64,000 nucleotides of DNA from Halomonas sp. TD01 (GTDB lineage Bacteria > Pseudomonadota > Gammaproteobacteria > Pseudomonadales > Halomonadaceae): positions 620,001 to 684,000 of the forward strand of contig NZ_OV350343.1 in assembly GCF_923868895.1 (NCBI RefSeq), read 5' to 3'. Below the pieces are notes generated by a model. It ran no database searches, was not told the origin of the DNA, and saw only the letters and a list, made by a program, of their open reading frames with translations. The position numbers and the translations under genes are program-made. Shown here piece by piece: positions 23,517-36,128 of the stretch. Numbering within the stretch: position 1 is the stretch's first letter; every line of letters begins with the position of its first letter.

Positions 23517-25010
23517 TTAGCCGTGGCGAGGTGTGGGTAACGGGATATCAATGCCCAGCTCGTCCCAACGCTCGTCAACGCGGGTCTTTATTGAATCGTC
23601 CATCACGATGGGGGTCCCCCACTCTCGATCCGTTTCACCTGGCCATTTATTGGTGGCGTCGAGCCCCATTTTAGAACCCAACCCGGACACCGGAGACGCA
23701 AAGTCGAGGTAATCAATGGGGGTATTTTCCACCATCACGGTATCCCGTGCTGGGTCCATACGCGTGGTAATTGCCCACATCACGTCTTCCCAGTTACGCG
23801 CGTCGACGTCGTCATCCAGTACAATGACAAACTTGGTGTACATAAACTGACGCAGAAAACTCCAAACGCCCATCATGACGCGCTTGGCGTGACCTGGGTA
23901 CTGCTTCTTCATGGTCACGACAGCCATCCGATAGGAGCACCCTTCTGGCGGTAGGTAGAAGTCGACAATCTCGGGGAACTGCTTACACAGGATCGGGACA
24001 AACACCTCGTTAAGCGCGACGCCGAGAATAGCTGGCTCGTCGGGTGGGCGGCCGGTGTACGTGGAGTGATATATCGCGTCACGCCGCATGGTCATCCGCG
24101 TGACGGTAAATACAGGGAAGTTATCAACTTCGTTGTAATAACCGGTGTGATCGCCAAACGGCCCTTCCGGCGCCATATCGTCGGGGTAAATAAACCCTTC
24201 AAGAATAATCTCGGCAGACGCAGGCACTTCCAAATCAGCGTGCCCACACTTGACAAGCTCAGTACGCGAACCGCGAAGAAGCCCAGCAAACGCGTACTCG
24301 GAGAGAGAATCGGGTACCGGTGTAACAGCGCCTAATATTGTTGCAGGATCAGCCCCCAACGCCACCGCCACAGGGAATGGCTCACCAGGATGCGCTTTTT
24401 GAAACTCAAGAAAATCCAGCGCGCCGCCGCGGTGGGAGAGCCAACGCATGATCAGGCGGTTTTTACCGATTTTCTGCTGACGATAAATGCCGAGATTTTG
24501 CCGCTTCTTATGTGGACCTTTGGTAATCACCAATGGCCAAGTCACTAGCGGAGCAGCATCGCCAGGCCAGCAGTGCTGGATTGGCAAACAACCTAAGTCA
24601 ACCTCATCACCTTCAAACGATAGCTCTTGCACTGGAGCACGCTTGACAATTTTCGGCCCCATGCTGAGCACCTGCTTAAAAATCGGCAGCTTGTCCCAGG
24701 CGTCTTTTAGCCCTTTGGGTGGATCGGGCTCTTTTAAAAACGCCAGAAGCTTACCTACTTCGCGCAGCGCCTCTACCGAATCCTGTCCCATGCCCAGCGC
24801 AACCCGTTTAGGCGTACCAAACAAATTGCCCAACAGCGGCATGTTGTGCCCCTTCACATTCTCAAACAATAATGCAGGGCCACCGGCACGCAACGTGCGA
24901 TCACAAATTTCGGTGATCTCCAGATAAGGGTCAACTTCTGCTTTAATTCGCTTAAGCTCACCCTGCGCTTCTAACGCCTTAATAAAATCGCGCAAGTCGT
25001 GGTACTTCAA
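23517..25010 (-). CDS. ubiD: 3-octaprenyl-4-hydroxybenzoate carboxy-lyase UbiD
   Basis: 497 aa, the same length as the E. coli enzyme. It decarboxylates the prenylated hydroxybenzoate in ubiquinone synthesis using prenylated FMN. Motifs: [67 protein letters not shown] (containing the catalytic Glu/Arg network) and [18 protein letters not shown]. UbiX is not in the window. Followed by the flavin reductase gene and preceded by rho. Confidence 0.97.
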   Translation of the reverse strand: MKYHDLRDFIKALEAQGELKRIKAEVDPYLEITEICDRTLRAGGPALLFENVKGHNMPLLGNLFGTPKRVALGMGQDSVEALREVGKLLAFLKEPDPPKGLKDAWDKLPIFKQVLSMGPKIVKRAPVQELSFEGDEVDLGCLPIQHCWPGDAAPLVTWPLVITKGPHKKRQNLGIYRQQKIGKNRLIMRWLSHRGGALDFLEFQKAHPGEPFPVAVALGADPATILGAVTPVPDSLSEYAFAGLLRGSRTELVKCGHADLEVPASAEIILEGFIYPDDMAPEGPFGDHTGYYNEVDNFPVFTVTRMTMRRDAIYHSTYTGRPPDEPAILGVALNEVFVPILCKQFPEIVDFYLPPEGCSYRMAVVTMKKQYPGHAKRVMMGVWSFLRQFMYTKFVIVLDDDVDARNWEDVMWAITTRMDPARDTVMVENTPIDYLDFASPVSGLGSKMGLDATNKWPGETDREWGTPIVMDDSIKTRVDERWDELGIDIPLPTPRHG

Positions 25011-25080
25011 GGCACTCTCCTCAAGGCACTTCCCCCGGCTGTCAGACGTTTATCGCTAGTGCTTGGCCATCATGCTGCGC

Positions 25081-26340
25081 CTATCGGCGCTTCATCGCTT
25101 CAAAGAACTCCAGGTTCGTCTTGGTATCTTTCAGACGATCAATCAGGAACTCAGTAGCAGCCGTGTCTTCCATCGGATTGAGCAGCTTGCGAAGAATCCA
25201 CATGCGCTGCATTTCGTCTTCAGACGCCAGTAGATCTTCACGACGTGTACCACTGCGACGGATATTGATCGCGGGGAACACGCGTTTCTCAGCCAGCTTG
25301 CGGTCAAGGTGCGCTTCCATGTTGCCGGTACCCTTGAACTCTTCGAAGATGACTTCGTCCATTTTCGAGCCGGTATCAACCAGCGCGGTGGCGATAATCG
25401 TCAGGCTACCGCCCTCTTCGATATTACGCGCAGCACCGAAGAAACGCTTTGGCTTTTCAAGGGCATGAGCGTCCACACCACCGGTTAGCACTTTGCCGGA
25501 GCTGGGTACCACGGTGTTATAGGCACGTGCCAGACGAGTGATAGAGTCGAGCAGAATCACCACATCTTTCTTGTGCTCTACCAGGCGCTTGGCTTTTTCG
25601 ATAACCATTTCTGCAACCTGCACGTGGCGGGCAGGTGGTTCATCGAAAGTAGAGGCCACCACTTCACCGCGCACGGTGCGTGACATTTCGGTCACTTCCT
25701 CAGGACGCTCATCGATCAGCAATACGATCAGATGGCACTCAGGATTATTGCGCGTAATGGACGTCGCGATGTTCTGTAGCATTAGTGTCTTACCCGCTTT
25801 GGGCGGTGACACCAACAGACCACGCTGACCTTTACCAATGGGCGCAGTCAGGTCAATGATGCGCGCAGTAAGATCTTCGGTGGAACCATTACCGATCTCC
25901 ATGCGCATCCGGTCGTCTGGAAACAGCGGCGTTAAGTTCTCAAAGAGAATCTTATGCTTGGCATTTTCCGGACGATCAAAGTTGATCTGACTAACTTTGA
26001 GCAGGGCAAAGTAGCGCTCACCTTCTTTAGGCGGACGGATTTTGCCAGAAATGGAGTCGCCTTTACGCAGATTGAAACGACGGATCTGGGACGGCGATAC
26101 GTAGATATCATCCGGTCCAGCGAGGTACGAGCTGTCGGCGCTACGCAGGAAGCCGAAGCCATCCTGAAGGATTTCCAGCACACCGTCGCCATAGATATCC
26201 TCTCCGCTTTTAGCATGCTTCTTGAGGATGGCGAAAATGATGTCCTGCTTGCGCGAACGGGCTAAGTTGTCGATACCCATCTCGCGGGCGATATCGAGCA
26301 GCTCGGGAACGGTTTTTTGCTTGAGTTCAGTGAGATTCAT
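25081..26340 (-). CDS. rho: Transcription termination factor Rho
   Basis: 419 aa, identical in length to E. coli Rho. N-terminal helix domain [18 protein letters not shown], cold-shock-like RNA-binding domain with [31 protein letters not shown], Walker A SPPKAGKT, Walker [17 protein letters not shown] and the R-loop region [22 protein letters not shown]. The ATG at 26340 matches the family start; the frame open for 39 codons upstream is basic and without homology. No good ribosome binding site is seen, which fits known autoregulation through the leader but does not prove it. Confidence 0.97.
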   Translation of the reverse strand: MNLTELKQKTVPELLDIAREMGIDNLARSRKQDIIFAILKKHAKSGEDIYGDGVLEILQDGFGFLRSADSSYLAGPDDIYVSPSQIRRFNLRKGDSISGKIRPPKEGERYFALLKVSQINFDRPENAKHKILFENLTPLFPDDRMRMEIGNGSTEDLTARIIDLTAPIGKGQRGLLVSPPKAGKTLMLQNIATSITRNNPECHLIVLLIDERPEEVTEMSRTVRGEVVASTFDEPPARHVQVAEMVIEKAKRLVEHKKDVVILLDSITRLARAYNTVVPSSGKVLTGGVDAHALEKPKRFFGAARNIEEGGSLTIIATALVDTGSKMDEVIFEEFKGTGNMEAHLDRKLAEKRVFPAINIRRSGTRREDLLASEDEMQRMWILRKLLNPMEDTAATEFLIDRLKDTKTNLEFFEAMKRR

Positions 26341-26805
26341 CGGTGTGTTAGAAAGTTGCTCATGAAAGCTGGGCGACAAGCGCCGGGAATAAGACAGGAG
26401 GCGTGGCCTAAGTAGGGCTAAGCGCCGAGTGATGCGTTCAGAACCCCATCTAGGCACACGCTCAGATACTAAAAGCTGGGCAGTCTTGAAACAAATGCCA
26501 ATAAAGGAGTAACGGCATAGGTGACTGCTTAGCGTGAGGGTGCTAATAAACTAGTTAATCTGATCGGCACAGAAAAATGCTGTTTCAGCGGGTTATCTGA
26601 CGACTTGGACATCTGGCTGATGCCATTTGGATACGTACTGCTCGGAGTACCCGAGTAATACGCCTGTTTAATAGGCAAACAAGCCAACTCGGATCAAGCC
26701 AGTAGTTCGATGGTAGTCAAGGCCCGCGATAAACGCAAGCCTTTGACAATTGACAATACTAATGGGGCACCGCAACCTTGGCATAGCCACTAGGAAGGAA
26801 AGCCC
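26341..26805. other. 465-base divergent gap between rho and ppx
   Basis: No gene is seen; in particular no thioredoxin gene, which often stands upstream of rho. It must hold the rho leader and both promoters. One imperfect 12-bp hairpin is visible with arms CGTACTGCTCGG (26634-26645) and CCGAGTAATACG (26651-26662), loop AGTAC. An AT-rich stretch before ppx ends in TAGGAAGGAAAG, the ppx ribosome binding site. Confidence 0.6.
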
Positions 26806-28341
26806 ATGCCCAAGGAAATTTCGCTCTCTCTCACCGCGCCGTCGGCTGAACTGGATAACACCGAACCGCAGCGCTTAGCCGCCATCGACCTGGGTTCGAA
26901 TAGCTTCCACCTGCTGGTTGCTAATTATCAACACGAGCGCCTTCAAGTCGTTGCCAGGATGGGTGAAAAAGTTCAGTTAGCCGCTGGGCTAGACGAGAAC
27001 GGCTATTTAAGCGAAGCAGCGATGCAGCGCGCGTTGGATTGCCTAGGACGCTTTGCGCCGTTTCTCACTGGCATTGAGGATGCCAACCTGCGCATTGTCG
27101 GTACGAATGCGTTACGCGATGCCTATAACAGTCAAACGTTTATCGAGCGCGCCGAAGCGCAGCTTGGTCACGCCATCGAAATTATTGCTGGCCGAGAAGA
27201 GGCGCGTCTTATTTATTTAGGGGCTGCCCATGCGCTAGCCGAAAATGGCCGCCGTTTGATTGTTGATATCGGTGGCGGATCGACGGAATTTATCATTGGC
27301 GAAGCTTTTGAGCCTAGAGCGCTTGAGAGCTTACGCATGGGCTGCGTCACCTTCAGCGGCCGCTTCTTTCCTGATGGTGAACTTAGCGAAAAGCGTATGC
27401 GTCGTGCTGAGCTGGCCGCTTTGTCAGAACTGGCCAATATTCAGCGTCCCTATCAACGCCTTGGCTGGGATGACCCGGTGGGCTCCAGCGGAACGATAAA
27501 AGCTGCCGCTAGTGTGCTGTTCGCTTACGGCGATTCGCCCCAGGAGGGCGTCATTACGCGTAGTGGATTGAAGAAGCTGCGTGAACGCCTGTTAAAATGC
27601 AAACAGCTGGATAAAGTTGAGCTAGACGGCCTAAAACCTGATCGAGCAAAAGTCTTTCCGGCAGGTATCGCCATTTTAACCGCTATTTTTGAAGCCTTTA
27701 ATCTTTCCCAAATGCGCTTTGCGGATGGTGCCCTGCGCGAAGGTGTGCTTTATGACATGGCGGGGCGAAATAGCGCGGAAGATACCCGCTCTAAAAGTTT
27801 GGATGCGTTGAAGCGGATTTATGATGTTGATTCTCGGCAGGCAGAAAATGTTGCCGACACTGCCCTTCGCTTATTTAATGAAGTTAAAAAGGCCTGGGGA
27901 CTAACCCTAGAGCAAGGCCACTACCTTGTCTGGGCAAGTCATGTACATGAAATTGGCTTGGCTATTTCTCATAGTCAATTCCATCGCCACGGTGCCTATT
28001 TGTTAGAGCATTCCGACTTGGCTGGTTTTTCACGCCCAGAGCAGCGTTTACTAGCGTTTTTAGTGCGCGCCCATCGACGCAAGTTTCCAACGAAAGAGTG
28101 GCAGGCACTGCCCGCCTCACACCAGGAAGGTTGTGCCAAGCTTGCTCGCCTGCTGCGCCTTGCCGTGCTAATTAATCACTCCCGGTCTGAAAACGCCCCG
28201 CCGCTACCAGAGATTAGCGCGGAGGGTGAAGCGCTGACGATGACGCTTCCCCCCAGCGATGAACCGACGCTGTTAAGTACCGATATGGAGCAGGAGCAGG
28301 CGTATATGACAGCGGCTGGTTTTACGTTTTCGGTAGCATAG
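26806..28341 (+). CDS. ppx: Exopolyphosphatase Ppx/GppA
   Basis: 511 aa. It removes phosphate from polyphosphate ends (and GppA members act on pppGpp). ASKHA motifs: AAIDLGSNSFHLLVAN near 25, LIVDIGGGSTEFIIGE near 150, and a C-terminal HD-like helical part with HEIGLAISHSQFHRHGAYLLEHSDLAGFSRPEQ. GGAAGG stands before the ATG. The length fits Ppx. Its 3' end overlaps the convergent tilS gene by 20 bases. Confidence 0.95.
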   Translation: MPKEISLSLTAPSAELDNTEPQRLAAIDLGSNSFHLLVANYQHERLQVVARMGEKVQLAAGLDENGYLSEAAMQRALDCLGRFAPFLTGIEDANLRIVGTNALRDAYNSQTFIERAEAQLGHAIEIIAGREEARLIYLGAAHALAENGRRLIVDIGGGSTEFIIGEAFEPRALESLRMGCVTFSGRFFPDGELSEKRMRRAELAALSELANIQRPYQRLGWDDPVGSSGTIKAAASVLFAYGDSPQEGVITRSGLKKLRERLLKCKQLDKVELDGLKPDRAKVFPAGIAILTAIFEAFNLSQMRFADGALREGVLYDMAGRNSAEDTRSKSLDALKRIYDVDSRQAENVADTALRLFNEVKKAWGLTLEQGHYLVWASHVHEIGLAISHSQFHRHGAYLLEHSDLAGFSRPEQRLLAFLVRAHRRKFPTKEWQALPASHQEGCAKLARLLRLAVLINHSRSENAPPLPEISAEGEALTMTLPPSDEPTLLSTDMEQEQAYMTAAGFTFSVA

Positions 28342-29608
28342 GAGTCAGCTCCCCCCTTTCAGCCTGCCACAACACATCAGCAGGTGGGCGGATAACACCC
28401 AAACATAAATCACCATCCATCACTACAATCAAACGCTCACGCTCCCAGGGCGGCACCCCCCGCTCTTGGAGTAAGCGTTTAATATCGCGTCGGCCGCGCT
28501 CTTTTAACGCAATCACCTCACCACCACGCCGCCAGCGCAGCGTGACGCGGCGAGGCGGCATCAGTGATACTTCCAGCTTGCCTAAAGGGGTTGCCTGCCC
28601 TGGCGCCCCCTCCCATTCGACTTCCCAATTAGGCAGTGGCTGAAGCGGCGTCATAAGATAGAGGCGGCGTCGCCAAATCCGCGCGTCTGCCCCTGGCCAT
28701 ACAATGTTCACCTGAGCGTCGTTCGCCGCATCTAGCTGCGCAAGCAGGCTTTCGAGGCGTTTTTGAGGAGGCACCGGGAGACCTAGCTGTTCACAAAGCG
28801 CACGCACGAGCAGTCGCTGGCGAGGCAAGGAGCGCTGACTAAGCAACGTCGCATCCATGCAGTGCTCTCCTCGCATTAACGTTGTCAGCTCTTCCGCGGC
28901 ATAGGCCATCAACAGTTGGTCTGCTTCACCAGCATGTTGAGCACTGTTGGCCAGGGCACGAGCAGCCCCAGGCCAGCGTAGCTGCAGTACAGGCATCACT
29001 TGATGGCGTAAACGGTTGCGGTCAAACGCGATGTCGCGGTTTGTCGGGTCTTCGCACCAGCTTATTGATAACCCATGCGCGGCATCAGCCAGCGTCTGCC
29101 TGCTGACACTCAGCCAGGGGCGCAGTAGGGTGAGTCCCTGCCACTCGCGGCGAAAAGGCATACCCGCCAAACCACGCACACCACTGCCGCGCAGCGCTGC
29201 CAACAGCAACGTCTCCGCTTGGTCATCTTGGTGCTGGGCTAGCCATAGCGTATCGCCAGCAGGAATATTCGCCATGAACGCCTGATAGCGCGCTCGCCGC
29301 GCCGCCCCCTCAACACCCTCGCCCTGAGTGTCTACAGCGACGTTTGCCGTCACTAGCGATATACCAAGTGCATCACACAGCGCCAGACAATGCGCTTCAA
29401 ACGCGCTGGCTGCGGCCTGTAAGCCATGGTTAATATGAATAGCCCGCATAGGGCGATCCGCGTCTCGACAAACCTGAGCGGCCAACGTCAGCAGCAGCGA
29501 AGAATCTAGCCCACCGGAAAGCGCCACCCAAACAGTACGCCCCGGCGGGGTCTCCGCCAGGGCGTCATTCAGTAAACGTAACAGCGGCTTAGGCGGCTGG
29601 GGCGCCAT
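28322..29608 (-). CDS. tilS: tRNA(Ile)-lysidine synthase TilS
   Basis: 428 aa. It changes the wobble cytidine of the tRNA-Ile CAU anticodon to lysidine with ATP. The PP-loop SGGLDSS is at 31-37, followed by HINHGLQ, a central substrate domain and a C-terminal domain with the pattern [26 protein letters not shown]. Its start overlaps the end of accA by 20 bases and its end overlaps ppx, a very tight fit. The order accA-tilS is the usual one in gammaproteobacteria. Confidence 0.95.
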   Translation of the reverse strand: MAPQPPKPLLRLLNDALAETPPGRTVWVALSGGLDSSLLLTLAAQVCRDADRPMRAIHINHGLQAAASAFEAHCLALCDALGISLVTANVAVDTQGEGVEGAARRARYQAFMANIPAGDTLWLAQHQDDQAETLLLAALRGSGVRGLAGMPFRREWQGLTLLRPWLSVSRQTLADAAHGLSISWCEDPTNRDIAFDRNRLRHQVMPVLQLRWPGAARALANSAQHAGEADQLLMAYAAEELTTLMRGEHCMDATLLSQRSLPRQRLLVRALCEQLGLPVPPQKRLESLLAQLDAANDAQVNIVWPGADARIWRRRLYLMTPLQPLPNWEVEWEGAPGQATPLGKLEVSLMPPRRVTLRWRRGGEVIALKERGRRDIKRLLQERGVPPWERERLIVVMDGDLCLGVIRPPADVLWQAERGELTPMLPKT

Positions 29609-30545
29609 AGCTCATCAATCGTTTATAGCGGCGCTCCAGTAGCGCATCGCTATCAAAGCTTTGCAGGCGTTCCAGACTATTTGCCAAAGCCTCTTTAACG
29701 CGTTCAGCCGTGGTCAGCGGGTGACGATGAGCACCACCCAACGGCTCTTTAATCAGCTCATCAACAAAGCCAAGCTCTTTGAGGCGCTCAGCAGTGATAC
29801 CCATGGCTTGGGCGGCATCAGATGCTTTTTCAGCGCTCTTCCAAAGAATAGACGCACAGCCTTCCGGAGAAATAACCGAATAGGTGGAGTACTGAAGCAT
29901 ATGTAGCTCGTCGCACACACCGATGGCCAGAGCACCGCCAGAACCACCTTCGCCCACCACGGTGGAGATAATCGGCGTTTTCAGACGTGACATCACCGCC
30001 AAATTATACGCAATGGCTTCCGACTGGCCGCGCTCTTCCGCATCAATTCCCGGATAAGCACCAGGTGTATCGATAAACGTTAAGATGGGCATTTTAAAAC
30101 GCTCGGCCATTTCCATTAAGCGACAGGCTTTGCGATAGCCTTCTGGACGCGGCATACCAAAGTTGCGACGCACTTTCTCTTTAACATCGCGACCTTTTTG
30201 ATGGCCAATGACCATCACCGGCTGGTCGTTCAGGCGAGCAATGCCTCCTACGAGGGCCGCATCATCGGCAAAGTTGCGGTCGCCGTGAAGCTCATCAAAG
30301 TCGCTGAAAATATGCTCAAGGTAATCCAACGTATAAGGACGCTGCGGATGGCGGGATATCTGGGAAACCTGCCAGGGCGTTAAGTCCTTGAAGATCGATT
30401 CGGTTAACTTACGGCTCTTCTCTTCTAACCGCGAGATCTCATCAGAGAGGTTCAACTGGCTATCGGAGTTGACTAAACGCAGCTCCTCAATTTTTGCCTG
30501 AAGCTCAGCAATGGGCTGTTCAAAATCGAGATAATTAGGATTCAT
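29589..30545 (-). CDS. accA: Acetyl-CoA carboxylase carboxyltransferase subunit alpha
   Basis: 318 aa, normal length. It forms with AccD the transferase that makes malonyl-CoA for fatty acid synthesis. Motifs: [22 protein letters not shown] start, [66 protein letters not shown] and [20 protein letters not shown] 30545 agrees with E. coli AccA; the upstream extension of 18 codons is discarded. Confidence 0.97.
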   Translation of the reverse strand: MNPNYLDFEQPIAELQAKIEELRLVNSDSQLNLSDEISRLEEKSRKLTESIFKDLTPWQVSQISRHPQRPYTLDYLEHIFSDFDELHGDRNFADDAALVGGIARLNDQPVMVIGHQKGRDVKEKVRRNFGMPRPEGYRKACRLMEMAERFKMPILTFIDTPGAYPGIDAEERGQSEAIAYNLAVMSRLKTPIISTVVGEGGSGGALAIGVCDELHMLQYSTYSVISPEGCASILWKSAEKASDAAQAMGITAERLKELGFVDELIKEPLGGAHRHPLTTAERVKEALANSLERLQSFDSDALLERRYKRLMSYGAPAA

Positions 30546-30718
30546 CGGCTCTGCCTGTAAGCTGCCTATAAAAAAAAGAAGCCTTGTCGAAACGGGCATG
30601 TATGAAGGGCATTATCGCACCCTGAACCTGCCACGCAAGGCAGTACCCTTTCAATTAGCGTGGCGCACCATCGTTTAGTGTTCAATCTGGCGGTGGTACA
30701 CGCACATTTATTGGTTTA

Positions 30719-33700
30719 TTAACGGTAGCGTAACTGAACGCCGACCTGCCCTTGCACATCGCGAAGAGCCAACAGTAAATCGTCGCTGGGAGCGACTTTC
30801 CATTCATCAGCCAACGCCATCCAGCCAACCGCTTCTGAGTGGCGATACTGCAGCCGTACTGGCAACCCGCCGGTATCGCGGTAAGGACTAAGACTCTCGC
30901 GCAGGCTATCGACTAAACGCCCGTTGATCTGTTCAGCATCTAGTGCCAACTCCACCGCCTCACCATAGCGAATTCGCGCAGTCACCATCGGAGTAACGTC
31001 TTTACCCCGCAAGCGCAAGCCACCAGAAAAGTCATCGTTTGATACTTCACCTTCAACGATAATCACTTGGTCAGATTCGATTTGGCCCCGCAGTTGGTCA
31101 AATAGTTCGCCAAACAAGGAAGCTTCGATGCGCCCGGTACGGTCATCCAGTGTAATAAACGCCATCGTATCACCGCGCTTGGACTTCATTGTGCGCATCG
31201 CCACCACTAGGCCAGCCACACGCTGGGGCTCACGCGAGGCTTTCAAATCACTAATACGGGTAGAGACAAAGCGCTTTAGTTCTCGCTCATACTCATCAAT
31301 GGGATGGCCGGTCAGATAGAGGCCCAGCGTATCTTTTTCCCCAGAAAGGCGCTCACGATCTGTCCATTCACGGGCACCTTGGTACTCAGCATAAGGATCC
31401 GTTTCTTCCTCTTCCGCAGTAAACGCATCGCCAAACATATCCAGCATACCCAGATTTTGGTTGGCATGGTTTTGAGCAGCCGCTTTCAAGGCGTCTTCCA
31501 TCGCGGCGGCGAGTACCGCCCGGTTAGGGCCAAGATTATCCAGTGCGCCAGAGCGAATCAGCGCTTCTAGCGTCCGCTTGTTCATCCGTTTAGGATCAAT
31601 GCGGCGACAAAAATCGAAAAGATCTTTAAATGGACCATCAGTGCTACGAGCTTCAACAATCGCACCAATCGGGCCTTCACCCACACCGCGAATGGCACCC
31701 AGGCCATAAACCACGCGCCCTTCCGTATCAACGGTAAACTTGTAGCCACCGACATTAACATCCGGCGGTGTGACAGTAAGCTTGAGGTGGCGGCACTCCT
31801 CAATTAGCGGCACCACCTTGTCCAGGTTATCCATTTCCGTTGACATAACGGCGGCCATAAACGGGCCAGGATAGTGCGCTTTCAACCAGGCGGTTTGATA
31901 AGACACCAAGGCGTAGGCGGCAGAGTGGGACTTGTTAAAACCGTAACCGGCGAATTTCTCGACAAGGTCAAAGATATTTCCGGCAAGATCTTTATCAATA
32001 CCGTTGGCGGCACAGCCTTCCATAAAGCCTGAACGCTGCTTAGCCATCTCTTCGGGCTTTTTCTTACCCATGGCGCGGCGCAGCATGTCGGCCTGACCCA
32101 ATGAATAACCAGCCATTACCTGAGCAATCTGCATGACCTGCTCTTGGTACAAAATAATGCCGTATGTCGGGCTGAGTACCGGCTTTAGCAGGTCGTGCTG
32201 ATAATCTGGGTGTGGGTAAGAGACTTCGGCACGGCCGTGCTTACGATTGATAAAGTCATCAACCATGCCAGACTGCAGCGGGCCTGGGCGGAATAGCGCC
32301 ACCAGGGCGATCATATCGTCGAGGGAGTCTGGCAGCAGGCGCTTAATCAGCTCCTTCATACCACGAGATTCCAACTGGAAAACGGCGGTGGTTTCCGCTC
32401 GCTTAAGCATCTCAAACGTTTTGCTGTCATCCAGTGGAATAGCGTCGATATTAAGTGGCGCTTGACCGTTTACCCCCCGCACTTTATCGACCATTTCCAG
32501 TGCCCAGTCGATAATCGTCAGCGTTCGCAAGCCCAAGAAGTCGAACTTCACTAGCCCGGCGTCTTCGATGTCGTTTTTATCGAACTGCACCACCAGGCCA
32601 GAGCCATCTTCATCGCACAGTAGCGGCGAGAAATCGGTCAATTTGGTGGGGGCAATCACGACGCCCCCCGCGTGCTTACCGGTACCCCGGGTGGTGCCCT
32701 CTAGCTTGAGGGCCATTTCCCAGATCTCTTCGGCTTCTTCGTCATTGCCGATGAATTCTTTCAGGGCCGGTTCTTGCTCTATCGCTTTAGCAAGCGTCAT
32801 ACCCACTTCAAAGGGAATCAGCTTGGAGAGCTTATCGCCCAAGGAGTAAGGCCGCCCCTGGGCACGCGCCACATCGCGCACCACCGCCTTAGCGGCCATG
32901 GTGCCAAAGGTAACAATCTGAGAGACCGCGTTGCGGCCATAGCGATTAGCCACATATTCAATCACCTTGTCGCGCTTTTCCATGCAAAAGTCGACGTCAA
33001 AATCGGGCATGGAGACACGTTCAGGGTTAAGAAAGCGCTCGAACAGCAGGTCATAGCCAATCGGGTCAAGGTCAGTAATTTTTTGCGCGTAAGCCACTAA
33101 TGAGCCTGCACCAGAACCACGCCCTGGGCCCACTGGCACGTTGTTATCCTTGGCCCACTGGATGAAGTCCATCACGATCAGGAAGTAACCAGGAAACCCC
33201 ATCTGGATAATAACGTTCAGCTCGAATTCAAGCCGGTCACGGTAGCGCTGATCAATCTCGCGATATACGTCGCTATCGCGGGGATACTGTTCAACAGGGA
33301 ACAGAAAATCTAACCGTTCAGTGAGGCCGTCATGGGAGACTTTGCGGAAAAACTCATCCTGGGTCATCCCTTCAGGAATTTCGAACTCAGGTAGAAATAT
33401 CTCGCCCAACCGCACGTCGACGCTACATCGCTCAGCAATCATGACGCTGTTTTCAAGCGCCTCAGGAATATCGGCAAACAGTGCGGCCATTTCCTCAGGG
33501 CTTTTTAGGTACTGCTCTTCGGTGTAACGTCGTTCGCGGCGCGGGTCATCCAAAGCCTTGCCTTCACCAATGGCAACGCGGGTTTCGTGTGCCCAGAAGT
33601 CTTCCCGCTCTAAAAAGCGCACGTCATTGGTCGCCACTACCGGGGTGTTCGACTCAATCGCTAGCTTCACACTCGCGTGAACACAATCTTCTTCAAGCGG

Positions 33701-34222
33701 CCGTCCGGTGCGGATGAGTTCCAGATAAAAACGGTCTGGAAAGGCGCGTTGCCACTCTTCTAACAGCTCCCGTGCTTCGCGCTCATGATCAGACAGCAAG
33801 TGGCGACCTATCTCGCCTTCACGTCCACCTGATAGTGCAATTAACCCTTCGCTTTGCGCTAGCACCCACTGTTTGTCCAGAATGGCTCGCCCTTGGCGCT
33901 GGCCATCGGTCCACCCTTTAGAAATCAATTCAGTGAGGTTGCGGTAACCAACATCGTTCATCGCCAGCAGCGTAATGCGGTACGGATGGCTCTCATCATG
34001 GGGGTTGTACAGCCATAAGTCGCTACCGATGATGGGCTTAAGACCAGCACCCTGGGCCGCTTTGTAGAACTTAACCAAACCAAACAGGTTGGCTTCATCG
34101 GTTAAGGCCAGCGCCGGCATCCCGCGCTCAGCGGTGGTACCGACCAGTGACTTGAGTTTTACCAAGCCATCAACCAGGGAGTATTCACTGTGCAAACGTA
34201 GATGAACGAACGGAACCGTCAT
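30719..34222 (-). CDS. dnaE: DNA polymerase III subunit alpha
   Basis: 1167 aa replicative polymerase. N-terminal PHP domain ([16 protein letters not shown]), palm motifs [19 protein letters not shown] and [15 protein letters not shown], thumb/fingers with [31 protein letters not shown], a C-terminal OB domain ([30 protein letters not shown]) and tail. Length is close to E. coli DnaE. It follows rnhB by 38 bases in the lpx-dnaE-accA order. Confidence 0.98.
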   Translation of the reverse strand: MTVPFVHLRLHSEYSLVDGLVKLKSLVGTTAERGMPALALTDEANLFGLVKFYKAAQGAGLKPIIGSDLWLYNPHDESHPYRITLLAMNDVGYRNLTELISKGWTDGQRQGRAILDKQWVLAQSEGLIALSGGREGEIGRHLLSDHEREARELLEEWQRAFPDRFYLELIRTGRPLEEDCVHASVKLAIESNTPVVATNDVRFLEREDFWAHETRVAIGEGKALDDPRRERRYTEEQYLKSPEEMAALFADIPEALENSVMIAERCSVDVRLGEIFLPEFEIPEGMTQDEFFRKVSHDGLTERLDFLFPVEQYPRDSDVYREIDQRYRDRLEFELNVIIQMGFPGYFLIVMDFIQWAKDNNVPVGPGRGSGAGSLVAYAQKITDLDPIGYDLLFERFLNPERVSMPDFDVDFCMEKRDKVIEYVANRYGRNAVSQIVTFGTMAAKAVVRDVARAQGRPYSLGDKLSKLIPFEVGMTLAKAIEQEPALKEFIGNDEEAEEIWEMALKLEGTTRGTGKHAGGVVIAPTKLTDFSPLLCDEDGSGLVVQFDKNDIEDAGLVKFDFLGLRTLTIIDWALEMVDKVRGVNGQAPLNIDAIPLDDSKTFEMLKRAETTAVFQLESRGMKELIKRLLPDSLDDMIALVALFRPGPLQSGMVDDFINRKHGRAEVSYPHPDYQHDLLKPVLSPTYGIILYQEQVMQIAQVMAGYSLGQADMLRRAMGKKKPEEMAKQRSGFMEGCAANGIDKDLAGNIFDLVEKFAGYGFNKSHSAAYALVSYQTAWLKAHYPGPFMAAVMSTEMDNLDKVVPLIEECRHLKLTVTPPDVNVGGYKFTVDTEGRVVYGLGAIRGVGEGPIGAIVEARSTDGPFKDLFDFCRRIDPKRMNKRTLEALIRSGALDNLGPNRAVLAAAMEDALKAAAQNHANQNLGMLDMFGDAFTAEEEETDPYAEYQGAREWTDRERLSGEKDTLGLYLTGHPIDEYERELKRFVSTRISDLKASREPQRVAGLVVAMRTMKSKRGDTMAFITLDDRTGRIEASLFGELFDQLRGQIESDQVIIVEGEVSNDDFSGGLRLRGKDVTPMVTARIRYGEAVELALDAEQINGRLVDSLRESLSPYRDTGGLPVRLQYRHSEAVGWMALADEWKVAPSDDLLLALRDVQGQVGVQLRYR

Positions 34223-34260
34223 GGGACTCTCAGCAACAAGGCTAGATAAATAGAAAAAGC

Positions 34261-34878
34261 TTACAGCAGCGCTAACTGACGCTGGACCGGCGCAAAACTT
34301 CGGCGGTGCTCAGCAAGCGGTCCGTGGGCAGACAATGCCGCCAAATGTTCTTTCGTTGGATACCCTTTGTGGCGGGCAAAGCCATAATCAGGATAGCGCA
34401 GATCCAGTTCAGTCATCTGTGCATCACGGGCCACCTTGGCCAAAATTGACGCAGCGGCGATAGCAGGATGGCGGGCATCGCCTTTTACCACCGCTTGCCC
34501 AGGAAGTTCGTGTCCGGGCAAACGATTCCCATCCACCAACAAATATTCTGCTGCTGGCACCAAGGCATCAATGGCACGCCGCATAGCAAGATGGGTGGCA
34601 TGGTAGATATTTAGTTGATCAACCTCCGCAGCACTGGCTTCGGCCACGGCAAACGCTAGCGCTCGTTCGCGAATTTGCACATCCAACGCTTCGCGTTTTT
34701 TAGCGGTGAGTTTTTTTGAATCCGTCAGTCCTTCAATAGGCCGACTAGGATCAAGGATCACCGCCGATGCGACAACACTGCCGACCAGTGGCCCACGCCC
34801 AACTTCATCAACGCCCGCTAAGAACTCACCACGATAGTCGATTACTAAGGGAGGATAGTCGGTCGGCTTAACGGCCAT
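34261..34878 (-). CDS. rnhB: Ribonuclease HII
   Basis: 205 aa. It cuts RNA in RNA-DNA hybrids and at single ribonucleotides. The catalytic [18 protein letters not shown], the [11 protein letters not shown] segment, Asp in [10 protein letters not shown] and Asp in KVARDAQM are visible. The ATG at 34878 has AGGGAG five bases upstream and overlaps the end of lpxB by 11 bases. C-terminal half ends with [15 protein letters not shown]. Confidence 0.96.
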   Translation of the reverse strand: MAVKPTDYPPLVIDYRGEFLAGVDEVGRGPLVGSVVASAVILDPSRPIEGLTDSKKLTAKKREALDVQIRERALAFAVAEASAAEVDQLNIYHATHLAMRRAIDALVPAAEYLLVDGNRLPGHELPGQAVVKGDARHPAIAAASILAKVARDAQMTELDLRYPDYGFARHKGYPTKEHLAALSAHGPLAEHRRSFAPVQRQLALL

Positions 34879-36067
34879 GTTTACTCCCTTTTTGTGCAGC
34901 TATTTCGTTGCTATCCAATGGTTGGCCCGCCACCAGCGAGGTAATTGCCTGTGCGGCCCGCTGGCTGGCATGGCGCTGTAACGCACGGTGCATATCGGCA
35001 AAGCGAGCTTCCAGAGCATTGCGTTTTTGCGCATTATTAAGCATTTCGTCAAGTCGATCAGCGATCGTTTCTGGTGAAGCGGCGTCCTGAATCAGCTCTG
35101 GCACGACGCCCTCTTGAGCAATCAAATTGGGCAGTGAAATCCACTCGGTTTTCACCAACCGCTTTGCCAGCCAGTGGGTCATCGGTGCCATTTTATAAGC
35201 CACTAGCATTGACCGATGACATAACATAGCTTCTAGCGCAGCGGTGCCCGAGGCCAACAGCACAGCATCACTGGCTACCATCGCCTCGCGCGCTTGACCT
35301 TCTAGGAGCATGACCCGCTCGCTTAGCGTGGGGTAGCTTGCCAGTAGCTGGCTGATTTCTTGATAACGCTGGTGGGTCGCTGCGGGAATGACCACATGCA
35401 GCGCTTCATTACGCTGACAGAGCAGCTCAGCAGCACGCAAAAACGTATCACCAAGAAAGCGTATTTCATTGCCCCGAGAACCTGGCAACATTGCCAGAAT
35501 CGGCGCTTGAGCAGGCAGTGCAAGTGCTTGGCGAGTCGCTTGACGATCATTCTCGAGAGGTAACTCATCCGCTAATGGATGGCCAACAAAGGCGACCGGC
35601 ACATGATGGCGATGGTAAAAGTCAGCCTCAAAGGGCAGTAACGTCAACATGCCATCGACCGCCTTGGCAATCTTTTTCACACGCCCCTGCCGCCATGCCC
35701 ATACCGAAGGGCTGACATAGTGGGCAGTTTTTAATCCGGCAGCACGTAGCTGTTTCTCAAGGCCGATATTAAAGTCAGGCGCGTCGATGCCAATCATAAT
35801 ATCTGGCTGCCAAGCGAGCGCTTCTTCGCGCAGAGTGCGGCGCACGCGAATGAGCTCAGGCAGATGTTTTATGACCTCAACTAGGCCCATCACCGATAAC
35901 GTTTCAAGGGGAAAACGGCTCGTCAACCCATGAGCTTCCATACGAGGGCCGCCCAGCCCACGAAACTCAATATCTGGATGGCGCAGTTTCAGCTCGTGCA
36001 TCAATCCTGCTCCGAGGATATCGCCGGAGAGTTCGCCTGCAACAATATAGACGCGCTGAAGTGTCAT
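34868..36067 (-). CDS. lpxB: Lipid-A-disaccharide synthase LpxB
   Basis: 399 aa. Joins UDP-2,3-diacylglucosamine and lipid X in the fifth step of lipid A synthesis at the inner membrane. N-terminal [22 protein letters not shown] and [12 protein letters not shown], later [13 protein letters not shown] and [13 protein letters not shown] typical of this GT-B family. Start chosen at 36067 ([12 protein letters not shown]) to match the family; another ATG at 36100 is possible and neither has a clear ribosome binding site. Confidence 0.95.
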   Translation of the reverse strand: MTLQRVYIVAGELSGDILGAGLMHELKLRHPDIEFRGLGGPRMEAHGLTSRFPLETLSVMGLVEVIKHLPELIRVRRTLREEALAWQPDIMIGIDAPDFNIGLEKQLRAAGLKTAHYVSPSVWAWRQGRVKKIAKAVDGMLTLLPFEADFYHRHHVPVAFVGHPLADELPLENDRQATRQALALPAQAPILAMLPGSRGNEIRFLGDTFLRAAELLCQRNEALHVVIPAATHQRYQEISQLLASYPTLSERVMLLEGQAREAMVASDAVLLASGTAALEAMLCHRSMLVAYKMAPMTHWLAKRLVKTEWISLPNLIAQEGVVPELIQDAASPETIADRLDEMLNNAQKRNALEARFADMHRALQRHASQRAAQAITSLVAGQPLDSNEIAAQKGSKHGR

Positions 36068-36128
36068 GATGAGCGGGGAAGTAGTGGCATTTGAATCCAT
36101 CGTTGATGTCGGCTAGACATCAATGTCA

